Origin: Gracilibacillus lacisalsi DSM 19029
Lineage (GTDB): Bacteria; Bacillota; Bacilli; Bacillales; Amphibacillaceae
Length of the DNA: 57,910 nucleotides
NCBI RefSeq assembly: GCF_000377765.1
Contig: NZ_KB898683.1
Location: 1-57,910 of the forward strand
Reading direction: 5' to 3'
This document shows, piece by piece, positions 9,364 through 19,763 of the stretch. Position 1 is the stretch's first letter. Each line of letters opens with the position of its first letter. A program made the position numbers and the translations under genes. A model generated the notes under the pieces. The model made no database searches, was not told the origin of the DNA, and was given only the letters and a program-made list of their open reading frames with translations.

Positions 9364-11388
9364 TTATTGTTTATCTTTATCGTCGGACTCTTCAGTTGAT
9401 TTGTCTTGGTCGAAATAGCTTTTTGAATCCTGGTCAAAATAGCTTTCTTCTTCTTCTTTCGGTTGAATGTTTACTTTAAAGTCAGATGACTTGTTATCAT
9501 CTTCCTTTGTATCATCCGTTTCTGTTGGAGATGGTTTTTCTTTACCATCTTGTTCAGAAACTACCGGATCTGGAAGTTTACCATCTTCAAACAGGCCTTT
9601 AATCTGACCAGCATCTAATGTCTCAACCTCTAGTAGAGTCTTCGCTACAAGTTCTAACTTGTCACGATTTTCTGTGAGAATTTGTTTTGCTCTGTTATAA
9701 CATTCTTGGATGAAGTTTTGGATTTCCTGATCGATTTCATATGCAATCGCATCACTGTAGTTTTGCTCATTTTGCATATCGCGACCTAAGAAAACTTGCC
9801 CTCCACCACTTCCAAATTGAAGAGGTCCAATCTTATCACTCATACCATATTCCATTACCATCTTACGAGCAATTCCGGTTGCACGCTGAAAATCATTATG
9901 AGCACCAGTACTTGCTTCACCAAAGATGATTTCTTCAGCTACACGACCACCTAATAAACCGGTGATCTTATCGAACAACTCTGGTTTTGTCATAAAGTAG
10001 CGATCTTCACGCGGAAGCATTACGGCATAACCACCTGCTTGACCACGAGGTACAATCGTTACCTTATGTACCATGTCAGCATCATCTAGCACCATACCAA
10101 TAATCGTATGACCACTTTCATGATAAGCAACAATATTGCGTTCTTTTTCTGAAATAACCCTACTTTTCTTAGCAGGTCCAGCGATGACACGGTCAATTGC
10201 TTCATCTACTGATTCCATATCGATTTTCTCTTTATCATGTCGTGCTGCAACAAGTGCTGCTTCATTTAAGAGGTTTTCAAGGTCTGCACCTGAAAATCCT
10301 GGTGTACGCATAGCGATTGTCTTCAAATCAACATCTTCTGCTAATGGTTTATTACGTGCGTGAACACCTAATACGTCTTGACGACCTTTTAAGTCTGGAC
10401 GATCTACGGTAATTTGACGGTCAAAACGTCCCGGACGTAATAACGCAGGGTCTAAAATATCTGGTCTGTTAGTTGCAGCGATAATGATAATTCCTTCATT
10501 CTCACCGAAACCATCCATTTCAACGAGTAATTGGTTTAAGGTTTGTTCACGTTCATCGTGACCGCCACCTACACCAGCACCACGCTGACGACCTACTGCA
10601 TCAATCTCGTCAATAAAGATAATACATGGTGCATTTTTCTTCGCATTTTCGAATAAATCACGTACACGAGATGCACCAACACCCACAAACATCTCCACGA
10701 AATCCGAACCACTTATAGAGAAGAACGGAACTCCTGCTTCACCTGCAACGGCTCTAGCAAGTAATGTTTTACCTGTACCAGGAGGTCCTACTAGTAAAAC
10801 CCCTTTTGGTATTTTTGCACCAATAGCAGAGAATTTACGTGGATCTTTTAAGAAGTCAACTACTTCTACTAATTCCTGCTTCTCTTCATCCGCACCAGCA
10901 ACATCTCTGAAACGAACTTTTTTCTTCTCTTCATTGTACATTTTCGCCTTACTCTTACCAAAGTTCATCACACGGCTACCACCGCCTTGAGCCTGGTTAA
11001 GTAAGAAGAAAAACAGAATGAATATAATAACAAATGGAATCATGGTCGTTAAGAACGTAACCCATCCACTCGGTTGTTCCTCTTCCTCAATTGTTAATAT
11101 CCCTTGATCTTTAGCGGTATCTTCCACCTGTTCAACGATACCAGGAGTATCTAGGATATTAGTCATAAAGGGTTTATCATCTTGCTCTAATTCCCCTACC
11201 ACACGTATTACACCATTGGAAGGGCGCATTTCCATTTCTTTGATTTGGTTATTTTCCAATGCTTGCATAAATTCGTTTACTTTTAATTCTTCAGCCTGGT
11301 TGTTTTGGCTGCTGAATACTGATATGATCCCTATCACAACTAAAAAGATTACGAAATAGAGGATCACATTACGTATAATCCGATTCAT
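9364..11388 (-). CDS. ftsH: ATP-dependent zinc metalloprotease FtsH
   Basis: A membrane AAA+ protease for quality control and regulated proteolysis. Two membrane segments (residues about 5-25 and 110-132) flank a small external domain. Walker A GPPGTGKT is at 201-208, Walker B IIFIDEID near 256-263, the second region of homology near 305-325, and the zinc site HESGH at 423-427. The 674-residue length is slightly above B. subtilis FtsH because of an acidic C-terminal tail. That tail contains a direct repeat SYFDQD twice within 15 residues. It stands alone between hprT and repeat element 2. Confidence 0.98.
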   Translation of the reverse strand: MNRIIRNVILYFVIFLVVIGIISVFSSQNNQAEELKVNEFMQALENNQIKEMEMRPSNGVIRVVGELEQDDKPFMTNILDTPGIVEQVEDTAKDQGILTIEEEEQPSGWVTFLTTMIPFVIIFILFFFLLNQAQGGGSRVMNFGKSKAKMYNEEKKKVRFRDVAGADEEKQELVEVVDFLKDPRKFSAIGAKIPKGVLLVGPPGTGKTLLARAVAGEAGVPFFSISGSDFVEMFVGVGASRVRDLFENAKKNAPCIIFIDEIDAVGRQRGAGVGGGHDEREQTLNQLLVEMDGFGENEGIIIIAATNRPDILDPALLRPGRFDRQITVDRPDLKGRQDVLGVHARNKPLAEDVDLKTIAMRTPGFSGADLENLLNEAALVAARHDKEKIDMESVDEAIDRVIAGPAKKSRVISEKERNIVAYHESGHTIIGMVLDDADMVHKVTIVPRGQAGGYAVMLPREDRYFMTKPELFDKITGLLGGRVAEEIIFGEASTGAHNDFQRATGIARKMVMEYGMSDKIGPLQFGSGGGQVFLGRDMQNEQNYSDAIAYEIDQEIQNFIQECYNRAKQILTENRDKLELVAKTLLEVETLDAGQIKGLFEDGKLPDPVVSEQDGKEKPSPTETDDTKEDDNKSSDFKVNIQPKEEEESYFDQDSKSYFDQDKSTEESDDKDKQ

Positions 11389-11485
11389 TGCCTACCTCCT
11401 CCCGAAACGAGAAAACTATAGTAAATAGTATCATATTGCAAGACTTTATGACAACTAATTACAACTGACCTTTGTTTGATTTTAA

Positions 11486-12031
11486 TTATTCTTCGCCACC
11501 ATAAACTTCTGGCTTCAAAATACCAATATATGGTAAGTTTCGATATTTCTCTTGATAATCTAGTCCATAACCCACCACAAATTCATTTGGCACTTCAAAA
11601 CCTACTACATCTGCTTTAATATCAACAGTTCTTCCTTCAGGTTTATCTAATAATGTGACAATTTTAATAGAATTTGCCTGACGATACTTAAATAAATCAA
11701 CTAAATAACTTAATGTTAGACCACTATCAATGATGTCTTCAATAATTAAAATATCACGGCCCTCTACCTTTGTGTCTAAATCTTTCACGATTTTAACTTC
11801 ACCAGAGGAACGCATTTCATTCCCGTAACTTGAAACATCCATAAAATCCATTTCTAGGTGTGTATCAATCGAACGTAAAATATCCGACATAAAAGGTAAT
11901 GCACCTTTCAACACACCAACCGCTAACGGAAACCTTCCTTCATATTCTTTGGTTAACTGCTCACCAAGCTCTTGACATTTCGCTTGTATTTGCTCTTCGG
12001 AAATTAATATTTCCTTTATCTCATCATGCAT
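11486..12031 (-). CDS. hprT: Hypoxanthine phosphoribosyltransferase
   Basis: Salvages hypoxanthine and guanine with PRPP. The 181 residues contain the PRPP motif [13 protein letters not shown] (about 94-106) and the flexible-loop region MDVSSYG. It follows tilS by 11 bases, the conserved tilS-hprT-ftsH order in Firmicutes. In B. subtilis TilS and HprT together activate ftsH expression. That is knowledge of the family, not something visible here. Confidence 0.97.
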   Translation of the reverse strand: MHDEIKEILISEEQIQAKCQELGEQLTKEYEGRFPLAVGVLKGALPFMSDILRSIDTHLEMDFMDVSSYGNEMRSSGEVKIVKDLDTKVEGRDILIIEDIIDSGLTLSYLVDLFKYRQANSIKIVTLLDKPEGRTVDIKADVVGFEVPNEFVVGYGLDYQEKYRNLPYIGILKPEVYGGEE

Positions 12032-12042
12032 CTTGCTGCCTC

Positions 12043-13452
12043 CTATTCATTTGAATCCCTATATGTTAATGAAATATATTTACCAACAGAACCTTCATGA
12101 ACTAGTTCCGCTTTCCTTAAACCAACAATCCAAAGCAAAGATCCATCTGCACCAAAGATGAGCGGCCAGCTATCTCTTAAATAAACCGGAATTTTCTCAT
12201 CAATAAATATATCTTTTACTTTCTTCCGACCGTTTAACCCTTTCACTTTGATACGGTCCCCTGGCATTCTCACTCTCATACTGAGTGGTAATAATGATTC
12301 ACATTCAATCGGGATATGTAAAGTATAATTATTATCTTCTTGAATATCTCCAGAGGTATATGTGGCTGTCAGAATGGCGCCATTCGGTAGTAACATTTCA
12401 CCGGGAACCTTTATGAATTGGTGGTCTTTCCATTTCTTTTCGACTTGGGAGAGAAAGTGGAAACGCAATTCTTGGTAATTTTTCGTTACCTTTAAGGATT
12501 TTGGGAAATCTAAAGTAACATTACTCTTTTCTTGATCTAATAATGCAAAAAAAGCTTTTTCATGTTGTGTAGATAAATCTGTTGGTACTTCTTGATAAAG
12601 ATAGTTTAATATTAGATGAAAGGCTCGTCTTTGTAAAGCTATCGGGTAAGATCGAAAAGCTTCAATATTAAAAAATACCGAGTCTTTTTCACATGTTACG
12701 ACTTCATGCCTCATTGCTTTCGTTTGTGCTTGAAGAAATTCCTCGTCCTCCGTCATACGCTCTGTCATTTCCTGTACATGAAGATGAACGTGACGGTCTT
12801 GTTGCTTGAGCAACGGTAAAACATGCAACCGGAAAAAATTGCGTGTATAATCGATAGATTGGTTCGAAGGATCCTCCCTAGGTACGATCTCGAACTCTCG
12901 ACAATATTGATAAATTTCATTTTTAGATAAACATAATAAAGGCCTAACGATGTATCCATTTGCGAATTTTCTTTTTACTGGGATACCAGTTAAAGCAGCA
13001 GGATTAGACTGACGTACCATTCGCATTAAGACGGTTTCTACCTGGTCATCACCATGATGTGCCAAAGCTAAAAGGTCAGAACCTGTTTCCTTCATAACCT
13101 GTTCAAATACTTGATAACGCAAAGTACGGGCCGCTAACTGTGTCCCTTCTTTATGTATTGCTTTTCTCCTGTTCACATCTACCTCTTTCCCTATAAAAGG
13201 GACGCCTAATTGCTCACAAATCTGTTCAACGTATTGAACATCTGCCGCAGACTCTTCCCCACGCAAACCATGATCGATGGAAATTACCTTAACTTGTACA
13301 TCCCATAGATTCTGCAAACTTACTAAACAGTGTAGTAATAGCAAAGAATCTGCACCACCTGAAACACCTACTAATACCTTGGCATGCTTATGTAATAATT
13401 GATGTCTCTCCATAAATGGCTTTAATTTATCATAAAGGGTTGATTTACTCAA
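12043..13452 (-). CDS. tilS: tRNA(Ile)-lysidine synthase
   Basis: Modifies C34 of the minor tRNA-Ile (CAU) to lysidine using ATP and lysine. The N-type ATP pyrophosphatase P-loop VGVSGGADS lies near residue 30, followed by RxxR-type conserved DHGLRGEES and [12 protein letters not shown]. The C-terminal TilS domain ([20 protein letters not shown]) is present. I favour a TTG start at 13452 (SKSTLYDKL) with the G-rich GGGGTGGTGG upstream. An ATG 5 codons further up (13467) is the alternative. Confidence 0.93.
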   Translation of the reverse strand: MSKSTLYDKLKPFMERHQLLHKHAKVLVGVSGGADSLLLLHCLVSLQNLWDVQVKVISIDHGLRGEESAADVQYVEQICEQLGVPFIGKEVDVNRRKAIHKEGTQLAARTLRYQVFEQVMKETGSDLLALAHHGDDQVETVLMRMVRQSNPAALTGIPVKRKFANGYIVRPLLCLSKNEIYQYCREFEIVPREDPSNQSIDYTRNFFRLHVLPLLKQQDRHVHLHVQEMTERMTEDEEFLQAQTKAMRHEVVTCEKDSVFFNIEAFRSYPIALQRRAFHLILNYLYQEVPTDLSTQHEKAFFALLDQEKSNVTLDFPKSLKVTKNYQELRFHFLSQVEKKWKDHQFIKVPGEMLLPNGAILTATYTSGDIQEDNNYTLHIPIECESLLPLSMRVRMPGDRIKVKGLNGRKKVKDIFIDEKIPVYLRDSWPLIFGADGSLLWIVGLRKAELVHEGSVGKYISLTYRDSNE

Positions 13453-13518
13453 ACACCACCACCCCATCCAATCTTGTTTACATTATTTTAACATAATATG
13501 AATGATAAAATCTTTTTA

Positions 13519-14463
13519 TCACATAAAAAATGTAACATAAAGATAACAGGCACCTCCAATGGTTAATATACTACCTATTTCAAGAAAAGGATATAATGCT
13601 TCATGAGAGCTTTTTGCTTTTTGATGCTGTCTTCTCTTATCTCGTTTTGACTTCTGATGAATAAAATAATTTAACAAATAATCTTTTATCTGTTTTGCCT
13701 CGGTTATAGAATTATTAATGAGCATCAGTAATAGTTTTCTCAATGGATCGATTGTCACTGCTTGATTGATTTTCTGTTGTAACGTTTTTTTAGGATTAGT
13801 TCCTTTTGTAAAACCATTTGGATAATAGACACGCAAAATCACCATTGCTAACGCAAAGAGATCGTAGCCTGGGTCAGCTTTACGTGAACCGCATTGCCAA
13901 TACGCACGATCATAGAATTCAGTATACTCTTTAATTGCTCTACCCTGTAAGGTTGTCCCACCAACATCAACCCATCTTAATTGAACGGGCTTACGTGATA
14001 CAATTAAATTTTCTATCTTTAAATCACCAAATACATACCCTTGCTGATGTAATACGTGTAAATCATTAGCAAATTTGATCAAAAGAGATACTAACCATTC
14101 ATGACCATTTCTTCGCATAAAATCATGTAACGACTCACCAGATATATATTCCATTACATAAAAAGAATAGGTAAAGCCATTATGAGCCTGATAATCATCC
14201 ACATCTATCAAAGAAGGTCCAAGGTGATAACCTTGAACCGCTTGGAAGGACTTCAATACGTTTACTTCAGAACTCACAGAAGCACTTTGTTTACTGATTT
14301 TCAGTGCTACTTGTTTGTTTTCGTGTACACAAAGATAAACAGATCCTATCGCACCACTCCCCAGTTTTTTTACGACATGGTAATGATGACGGTGCCATTT
14401 ACCTTTGACAATTTGTCCTTTTCTTAACTGAATATCAGGCTTCTTCGATGTCTGTGTAATCAT
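13519..14463 (-). CDS. yabT: Membrane-anchored Ser/Thr protein kinase YabT
   Basis: A Hanks-type kinase. Relatives are DNA-sensing kinases of sporulation. I chose ATG 14463 (MITQTSKKPD), which has AAGGAGA upstream and gives 314 residues. The glycine loop KKLGSGAIGSVYL, the lysine in VALKIS and the catalytic loop VFGDLKIENLI are visible. The usual H-R of the HRD triad is replaced by F-G, a known trait of this subfamily as I recall it. A C-terminal membrane segment (about the last 22 residues, IGSILTIGGACYLYVTFF) anchors it with almost no tail outside. The start overlaps yabS by 29 bases. Confidence 0.93.
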   Translation of the reverse strand: MITQTSKKPDIQLRKGQIVKGKWHRHHYHVVKKLGSGAIGSVYLCVHENKQVALKISKQSASVSSEVNVLKSFQAVQGYHLGPSLIDVDDYQAHNGFTYSFYVMEYISGESLHDFMRRNGHEWLVSLLIKFANDLHVLHQQGYVFGDLKIENLIVSRKPVQLRWVDVGGTTLQGRAIKEYTEFYDRAYWQCGSRKADPGYDLFALAMVILRVYYPNGFTKGTNPKKTLQQKINQAVTIDPLRKLLLMLINNSITEAKQIKDYLLNYFIHQKSKRDKRRQHQKAKSSHEALYPFLEIGSILTIGGACYLYVTFFM

Positions 14464-15169
14464 CGCTCGTAAATCTCCTTCGTAACGTCTTCTTACCAAA
14501 TTGATACATGGCTTCTTTTAAAGCAGGCCCAGTCGGTGTAATACCACCGCTTGATATTTTGGCAAAAATAGAAGTGATGGAATCTAGTTTCGATGTCCAA
14601 TCTACTAATTGTTGAATCGGCTTCTTCCGTCCCGGGAATTGATATACAGCAAAACGGCTTCGCCCAATTCTTGCATTCATACTGATGGAAAGATCAATAA
14701 GAGCTTCTTGAACAGTTGGTAGTTTATTGGTCATACTAGCACTTGTATCAACGAGTACTAATACTTCTAAATCACAAGTCTCTCCTAGTTCGTCCACTAC
14801 TTCCATTACCTCCCCACGCTGATCTGGAGGTAATTCTTCCATTGTTTTTTCACTACCTAAGATTTGCTTTAATTCATTATTCACCACACCTTGCAACGTT
14901 TCCGTCATCGCTTGTTTGGTCACAGTTTGAACGGTCTGTGCTAAGGCATCCTGATAAACAATTTGACTAACCCCTTGGCCGTTTTCAGAGATTTCTTCTA
15001 CTTCTTCCAATCCCTCTGGTTGTTCTGTATGATCATCTTCTAATATGCCAATGACATTAACCGTAATTCCTTGTTCGGCTACTAAACTAGCTACTAGTGC
15101 TGGATCTTCTCCTTGGTTCGAGCAACCATCCGTAATTAAAAGAATTTGTTTAAGTGTCCCCGTTTTCAT
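14435..15169 (-). CDS. yabS: von Willebrand factor A domain protein YabS
   Basis: A 244-residue cytosolic protein. The ATG at 15169 (MKTGTLKQILLITDG) follows TAGGAGGAAAATGT. The upstream part of the frame (16 codons) has no ribosome site. The vWA fold shows a DTSAS MIDAS-type motif (VLVLVDTSASMTNKL) around residue 155 and ITPTGPALKEAM later. It is followed directly by the kinase yabT, an spoIIE-yabS-yabT cluster typical of Bacillaceae. The precise role is unknown. Confidence 0.88.
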   Translation of the reverse strand: MKTGTLKQILLITDGCSNQGEDPALVASLVAEQGITVNVIGILEDDHTEQPEGLEEVEEISENGQGVSQIVYQDALAQTVQTVTKQAMTETLQGVVNNELKQILGSEKTMEELPPDQRGEVMEVVDELGETCDLEVLVLVDTSASMTNKLPTVQEALIDLSISMNARIGRSRFAVYQFPGRKKPIQQLVDWTSKLDSITSIFAKISSGGITPTGPALKEAMYQFGKKTLRRRFTSDDYTDIEEA

Positions 15170-15252
15170 ACATTTTCCTCCTATTATTGGTCGTTTATTA
15201 TTAGTAAGGTTCGCCAATAATGGGGGGAATTATACGTTTGACCTGCTTGTCA

Positions 15253-17709
15253 TTAACTAATGTCCTCTCTTTCAAATTGTCGAAAAGAACGAATAGGTGC
15301 CCATTGTGGCTGATTTTCCGTAATTTGAGCTACCAATACCGTCATATCATCTTCAATCTCACCACTTTGAGTTCGAATCACCTCTTCTAGTAATAAATCA
15401 GCGATCTCTTGAGGCTCTTTCGTCTCCATTTCTAGCAGTTTTCGCTTCAACCATAGATCGACATTCTCTATCTCTTTCGGACCGTCAAATATCCCATCAC
15501 TCATCATGATTAAGAAATCGCCTGCTTTCAATTGTGCACTGACAACATCAACTTCTACCTCCTGAATAATCCCGATTGGAAGGTTGCTAGCCTCTATCTT
15601 CTCTACAGCATCACTTCGCATAATAAAACTAGGAGTAGAACCTACTTTTAAAAAGCGAACTACTGCATGGTGGAGGTCTACCATTGCCAAATCCAATGTT
15701 GCATAAATCTCTTCATTTGTTCTAAGTGCTAAGATGGAGTTAATCGATTTAATTGCTACCTGCTCGTGCAAACCAGATTCTAAGATTTGTTGTAATAACC
15801 GTAATGTTTCGGTACTTTCTTCATGTGCTCTGTCTCCATTTCCCATCCCGTCACTTATAGCTAAAGCATATTTTCCGGCACCAAGCTCCATTGATTTGTA
15901 ACAATCCCCTGATATTAATCCTCCTCCTTTAGCTGCGTGTGCCACCCCAGTATTAATGACAAATTTCCTGGCAGAACCAAAGGTAAAAAAGCTATGCCCT
16001 TTTGCTAGAGGAGAAAGGTCTTCCGTAACGACAATGATCGTTTCATCCAAAATATCAGAGAGAATTGGTGCAATCAGTTTGGCAGCTTCTCCATGGTATT
16101 GCTGGAACGCAATCACCATTTCAATATCGATGTTTCCTTTCTCCAAACTATAAATATCTAGTTTTTCTAGTTCAATCCCTACATGTTTTAACGCCGCAAC
16201 TATTTCAATTTCCTGTTGCTCATGGTTTTCCTTTTCTTTAAGAATCTCATTAGCGAAATTCTCCATGACTTCTGATACACCACTTAATTGATCTGCGACA
16301 AAACGTCTACTTTCTAACACTTGTTTCTTCAGTTGTTTGTTTGCTTCAAAAAAGGATAGTTCTTGTTGCATGATATCAATCACTTTACGAGATTTAATAC
16401 AGTGATTTTCAAATTGTCTGTTCGTTATATTATTCAATTGGTTATCTGTCTCCAATTGATCTTTGACATCTCGCATTAAATCGTATGTTTTATCAAATTG
16501 TTGTACCCAACAGGTTTCTTTTTTGAAGCATGTTTGACAAGTTTTTTCCGTGACATTACTTAAATAGTAGTCCACTTCTAGATCCTGTTCCTGCCATTGG
16601 TTAGATTCTGTTTGAAAGCTGCGAGACAAAGCTTTAAAGACATTAGAGAACCGTTCGACCCGATGGGCAGTCACGTTTCGAACCTTTTGCAAATATTGCT
16701 CTTGCTCATTGGTATGTTCAACCGTTCCAGGTATATATTTAGCAATCTGTTTAATCAATTTGCTCGGTGTTATTAAAAACAATAATATCGCTAACGCTGA
16801 TTCCATTAATGCAGTTGCCAGATAATCAAAGGATTCGCCATATAAACTGATTAACAACGTACTAATTAATAACCCTAAACTGACAGCTAGCTTTCTTCCT
16901 TCTTTCAGTAACCCACCTAATAGGCCTGAGAAAGCTAATAAGCTCATTTGAAACATGTTGGCGATGCTGGCAAGACTCAATATTAATCCTGCCACAACCC
17001 CAACAGTGGAACCAATTGCAGCACCACCAACTAATGCAAGAAGCAATACTAAATATCGTGCTAAAACCTGTTCCATTTGCGCATCATAGATTTCTACACC
17101 AATCACTCCTGTTAGTACCGAAGCTAATAAAATGATAAAACAAACAATTTCTTCATTTTTTAGGATTGGTTTATATCTTTTTGGTGATAATAATGGAATA
17201 CTTTGCATAAAGATTAGTAATAGAACAGCTGCTAATATTCCCTCAACAAGAGCGATGACCCACTCCAGATATGTTAGCTTCATTGTCATCGCATAAGTAC
17301 TGATTCTAGGAATACTTGCTGCAAAAAAGACGAAAAACGGTAAGATCCTCTCGACCGATTTCGATTGATAGATAAAAAAGGAGAGGACTATTAAGATAGA
17401 AATAGATAAAAATATATAGAAGCTATGTGACAGACCGTATGTAAAAGCTCCTATTAATGAGAATGTAATAAGGGGAAGTACTTTGTCTCGACGTAAAAAC
17501 CAGACTGCCGCAACAAAGGCGATGACAAATGGTGAAAGTGTCGATAAAATGACAGCTCTTCCTAATAGAAAACCGATAATACAAATAAGCAAACCTTTCT
17601 CAAACAATAAGCTTGTCCAATGTTGACCGATCTTTTGACGTAAGTTACTCATCATCGGATGAGAACTAGAAAAAAAAGATTTTGGTTTATTATCCGTATA
17701 TGTGTTCAT
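15253..17709 (-). CDS. spoIIE: Stage II sporulation protein E, membrane PP2C phosphatase
   Basis: Dephosphorylates SpoIIAA to release sigma-F in the forespore and interacts with FtsZ at the polar septum. The 818 residues begin with about ten membrane segments (residues 35-315) and continue with a regulatory region (about 320-585) that includes CQTCFKKETC. The C-terminal PP2C/SpoIIE phosphatase domain has the metal-binding motifs GGLISGDCY (about 596-603) and ISDGMGNG (618-625). The length fits B. subtilis SpoIIE (827). Upstream Spo0A-like boxes match its known Spo0A activation. Confidence 0.97.
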   Translation of the reverse strand: MNTYTDNKPKSFFSSSHPMMSNLRQKIGQHWTSLLFEKGLLICIIGFLLGRAVILSTLSPFVIAFVAAVWFLRRDKVLPLITFSLIGAFTYGLSHSFYIFLSISILIVLSFFIYQSKSVERILPFFVFFAASIPRISTYAMTMKLTYLEWVIALVEGILAAVLLLIFMQSIPLLSPKRYKPILKNEEIVCFIILLASVLTGVIGVEIYDAQMEQVLARYLVLLLALVGGAAIGSTVGVVAGLILSLASIANMFQMSLLAFSGLLGGLLKEGRKLAVSLGLLISTLLISLYGESFDYLATALMESALAILLFLITPSKLIKQIAKYIPGTVEHTNEQEQYLQKVRNVTAHRVERFSNVFKALSRSFQTESNQWQEQDLEVDYYLSNVTEKTCQTCFKKETCWVQQFDKTYDLMRDVKDQLETDNQLNNITNRQFENHCIKSRKVIDIMQQELSFFEANKQLKKQVLESRRFVADQLSGVSEVMENFANEILKEKENHEQQEIEIVAALKHVGIELEKLDIYSLEKGNIDIEMVIAFQQYHGEAAKLIAPILSDILDETIIVVTEDLSPLAKGHSFFTFGSARKFVINTGVAHAAKGGGLISGDCYKSMELGAGKYALAISDGMGNGDRAHEESTETLRLLQQILESGLHEQVAIKSINSILALRTNEEIYATLDLAMVDLHHAVVRFLKVGSTPSFIMRSDAVEKIEASNLPIGIIQEVEVDVVSAQLKAGDFLIMMSDGIFDGPKEIENVDLWLKRKLLEMETKEPQEIADLLLEEVIRTQSGEIEDDMTVLVAQITENQPQWAPIRSFRQFEREDIS

Positions 17710-17754
17710 TTATATCACTCCTCTGTCCACATTAAATCACATCTCCTCTCGATA

Positions 17755-17797
17755 TTTTGTCAAAACAAGGAAGATGCCGTTCTAAAAAGTTCGACGC
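17755..17797. promoter_or_regulatory. Putative Spo0A boxes upstream of spoIIE
   Basis: Two words resemble the 0A box TTTGTCGAA. TTTTGTCAAAA is at 17755-17765 on the plus strand. GCGTCGAAC on the minus strand is at about 17789-17797. They lie 46-90 bases before the spoIIE start. The spoIIE promoter of B. subtilis is Spo0A-activated. Matches are imperfect and I have not identified the -10/-35. Confidence 0.45.
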
Positions 17798-17915
17798 TAT
17801 TCTTTATATAAAGAACCAAACGACATTTTCTTCTTACATTTCCTTTGATTTCTTTCAATTTTTTTGACAGACCTTGTAGATACAGAAAAGATAATAAAAA
17901 ATTTGAAGTTGTTTG

Positions 17916-17944
17916 TTGACAGATAGGTAAAGCTGTTGTATTAT
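17916..17944 (+). promoter_or_regulatory. tRNA-Met promoter (sigma-A)
   Basis: Perfect TTGACA (17916-17921), 17 bases, TATTAT (17939-17944), 45 bases upstream of the tRNA. It faces away from spoIIE, so the 17710-17988 interval holds two divergent promoters. Confidence 0.88.
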
Positions 17945-17988
17945 ATTTTTTGTGTCTTTCAAATAAGACAACCCTATTTTTATATCAT

Positions 17989-18062
17989 GGCGGTGTAGCT
18001 CAGCTGGCTAGAGCGTACGGTTCATACCCGTGAGGTCGGGGGTTCGATTCCCTCCGCCGCTA
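17989..18062 (+). tRNA. tRNA-Met (CAU), elongator type
   Basis: A complete 74-base cloverleaf. The acceptor arm is GGCGGTG / CGCCGCT with discriminator A, the D arm GCTC...GAGC, and the anticodon arm TACGG-TTCATAC-CCGTG with anticodon CAT. The T arm is GGGGG-TTCGATT-CCCTC. The CCA end is not encoded. The anticodon stem lacks the three G-C pairs of initiator tRNA, and the sequence does not look like tRNA-Ile2, so it is elongator tRNA-Met. It is the only gene besides abrB on the plus strand. Confidence 0.96.
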
Positions 18063-18068
18063 TAAAGC

Positions 18069-18101
18069 AAAAGACTTAGGCAACTGCCTAAGTCTTTTTT
18101 T
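18069..18101 (+). terminator. tRNA-Met terminator
   Basis: AAGACTTAGGCA, a 2-base loop, TGCCTAAGTCTT followed by T residues, 6 bases after the tRNA on the plus strand. Confidence 0.93.
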
Positions 18102-18139
18102 ATATAAACTAATACAACTCTATTTGATTCGATGTAGAT

Positions 18140-18699
18140 ATATACTGCGAAGTAATGAAAGCTCTATTTGTTCAAAGTAATGTGATACGGTAATCTAAGG
18201 CATAATTTTGATATATATCGTGATGATAATTACCACTCCGGCTGCCCACTTCCCTTTCCGTGGGGTTTGCCCTTCAGCTAACTTTTTCGAGCAAAAACCG
18301 CTCGAAAAAGTGGATCTTCAGGTCAAACAATTCCCTCAGGAGTGGAAGTGGGCGGCCTTCGTTAAGCTATGCTCCACAACACTTATCCGAAATAATCCAG
18401 TCGTTTTCTTCACCATATGTAACATAGGGTACGTCTATGGAAAAGGGGCATTCCCAGCCAATTATCACTGTAATAAAACAGAAAAATTTAATTCCATGAG
18501 TTCATTTCTTTCTATAATTAGAGAACTAAAATAGCGGAGGCAGAATACGGAGACTCCTGTGGGACAGCGAGAGCTGAAGATCCACTTTGCAAAGTTAGCT
18601 GAAGCCGAGCCCACGGAAAGCGCCGTATTCTGCCGGAGCGGTATTCGGTGCACTCTCTATGGGAGGTTGGACAGCGTAGATCCTCGAGATAGTTTTATG
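18140..18699 (+). repeat. TIR-bounded hairpin element, copy 3
   Basis: Left terminal repeat ATATACTGCGAAGTAA (18140-18155). The right one is damaged to AGTTTTATG (about 18691-18699). Module A is at 18240-18357. Module B (18539-18634) has lost its inner hairpin: GATCCACTTTGCAAAG joins directly to TTAGCTGAAGCC. It lies between the tRNA-Met terminator and the yabR terminator. Confidence 0.84.
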
Positions 18700-18779
18700 T
18701 ATTTGTGTTAATATGTTTATTTGCGAAGGATTCTATAGTTAATCCAGTACCTCCATTCTATACACTTACCCCTTACACT

Positions 18780-18816
18780 GAAAAAGCTACCGATCATTTG
18801 ATCGATAGCTTTTTCT
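18780..18816 (-). terminator. yabR terminator
   Basis: A near-symmetric hairpin AAAAAGCTACCGATCA / TGATCGATAGCTTTTT, U-rich on both strands. It follows the yabR stop by 59 bases. Confidence 0.85.
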
Positions 18817-18874
18817 TTATAATATATAATTACGAGTCACATCCGTCTTCTTTACGTTACATAGACAGCAAGTT

Positions 18875-19285
18875 TTAGCCTTTTCTCGCCCCTCGTCCTC
18901 CGCGTTTTGATTCTGTATGCTTTTTAAGAGTCGCTAAGCGATCTTCAGAATCTTTTAAGAAACGATTCATTTTTTGCTCAAATGATTCGCCTCTTTCGCG
19001 GTTATTTTTTGGATTTCCTTGATTTTTGCGACGATTAGATGGCGGTGGATTGTCTTTTGCTTTTTTAATAGACAAACCGATTTTACCATCGTCTTCCACA
19101 TTAAGAACCTTAACTGTTACTTCATCACCGACAGTTAAGTGTTCATTAATGTCTTTTACATAATTATCGGCAACTTCACTAATATGAACTAGACCTGTTT
19201 TACCTCCAGGTAATTCAATAAACGCTCCAAAATTAGTGATTCCTGTTACCTTTCCCTGCAACTTGCTGCCTACTTCGATTGACAT
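18875..19285 (-). CDS. yabR: S1-domain RNA-binding protein YabR
   Basis: A 136-residue protein with one S1 domain at about residues 5-75 (GKVTGITNFGAFIELPGGKT, LVHISEV, KIGLSIKKA) and a basic, low-complexity tail. General stress or translation-associated S1 proteins of this type are found right after divIC. The exact role is not established. It is the last gene of the yabM-mazG-rqcP-yabP-yabQ-divIC-yabR run. Confidence 0.9.
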   Translation of the reverse strand: MSIEVGSKLQGKVTGITNFGAFIELPGGKTGLVHISEVADNYVKDINEHLTVGDEVTVKVLNVEDDGKIGLSIKKAKDNPPPSNRRKNQGNPKNNRERGESFEQKMNRFLKDSEDRLATLKKHTESKRGGRGARKG

Positions 19286-19358
19286 AAAAAAATTGCTCCT
19301 CCTTAAATTTTAAAAAAATATACTACAACTATATTATAGCCAAGCAATTAAAACGGTG

Positions 19359-19736
19359 TCAATAAGATGGATCCTCTTCTGGCAATTTAAAGACGATCTC
19401 TCCTTCTTCCGTAAAGAAATAATTCGTTTTTGCAATTTGCAACAAATATTCTTCATCATTTAAAAGCTCTATTTCTTCAGTCAGTTTCTTTTCTTCGTTT
19501 TGAAGAGTAGTTAATTCTTCGGAAAGCTCCGTATATTCCTGTTGCATATCCTGATATTTCACACGTTGATTAATATGAAAAGTAATGAGGCTAACCATGG
19601 TGACGGAGACAATTATGCCAAATAACATTAATCTACGATATAATTTCTTTTTTCTGCGTTTTTGACGTTTTACTTGAGCGTCGTATTGTTCAATATAGGC
19701 GTCATTGATACGAGATACCTTGTTGCGTTTAGCCAT
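19359..19736 (-). CDS. divIC: Cell division protein DivIC (FtsB-like)
   Basis: A 125-residue bitopic membrane protein of the divisome. A basic N-terminus (KRQKRRKKKLYRRL) is followed by one membrane segment (residues about 32-52, LMLFGIIVSVTMVSLITFHI) and a coiled coil (about 55-95, QEYTELSEELTTLQNEEKK). The conserved end LLQIAKTNYFFTEEGEIVFK is present. It partners FtsL and DivIB. Confidence 0.95.
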   Translation of the reverse strand: MAKRNKVSRINDAYIEQYDAQVKRQKRRKKKLYRRLMLFGIIVSVTMVSLITFHINQRVKYQDMQQEYTELSEELTTLQNEEKKLTEEIELLNDEEYLLQIAKTNYFFTEEGEIVFKLPEEDPSY

Positions 19737-19763
19737 AATTCACCAGTGCCTCCCTTGTGGAAA

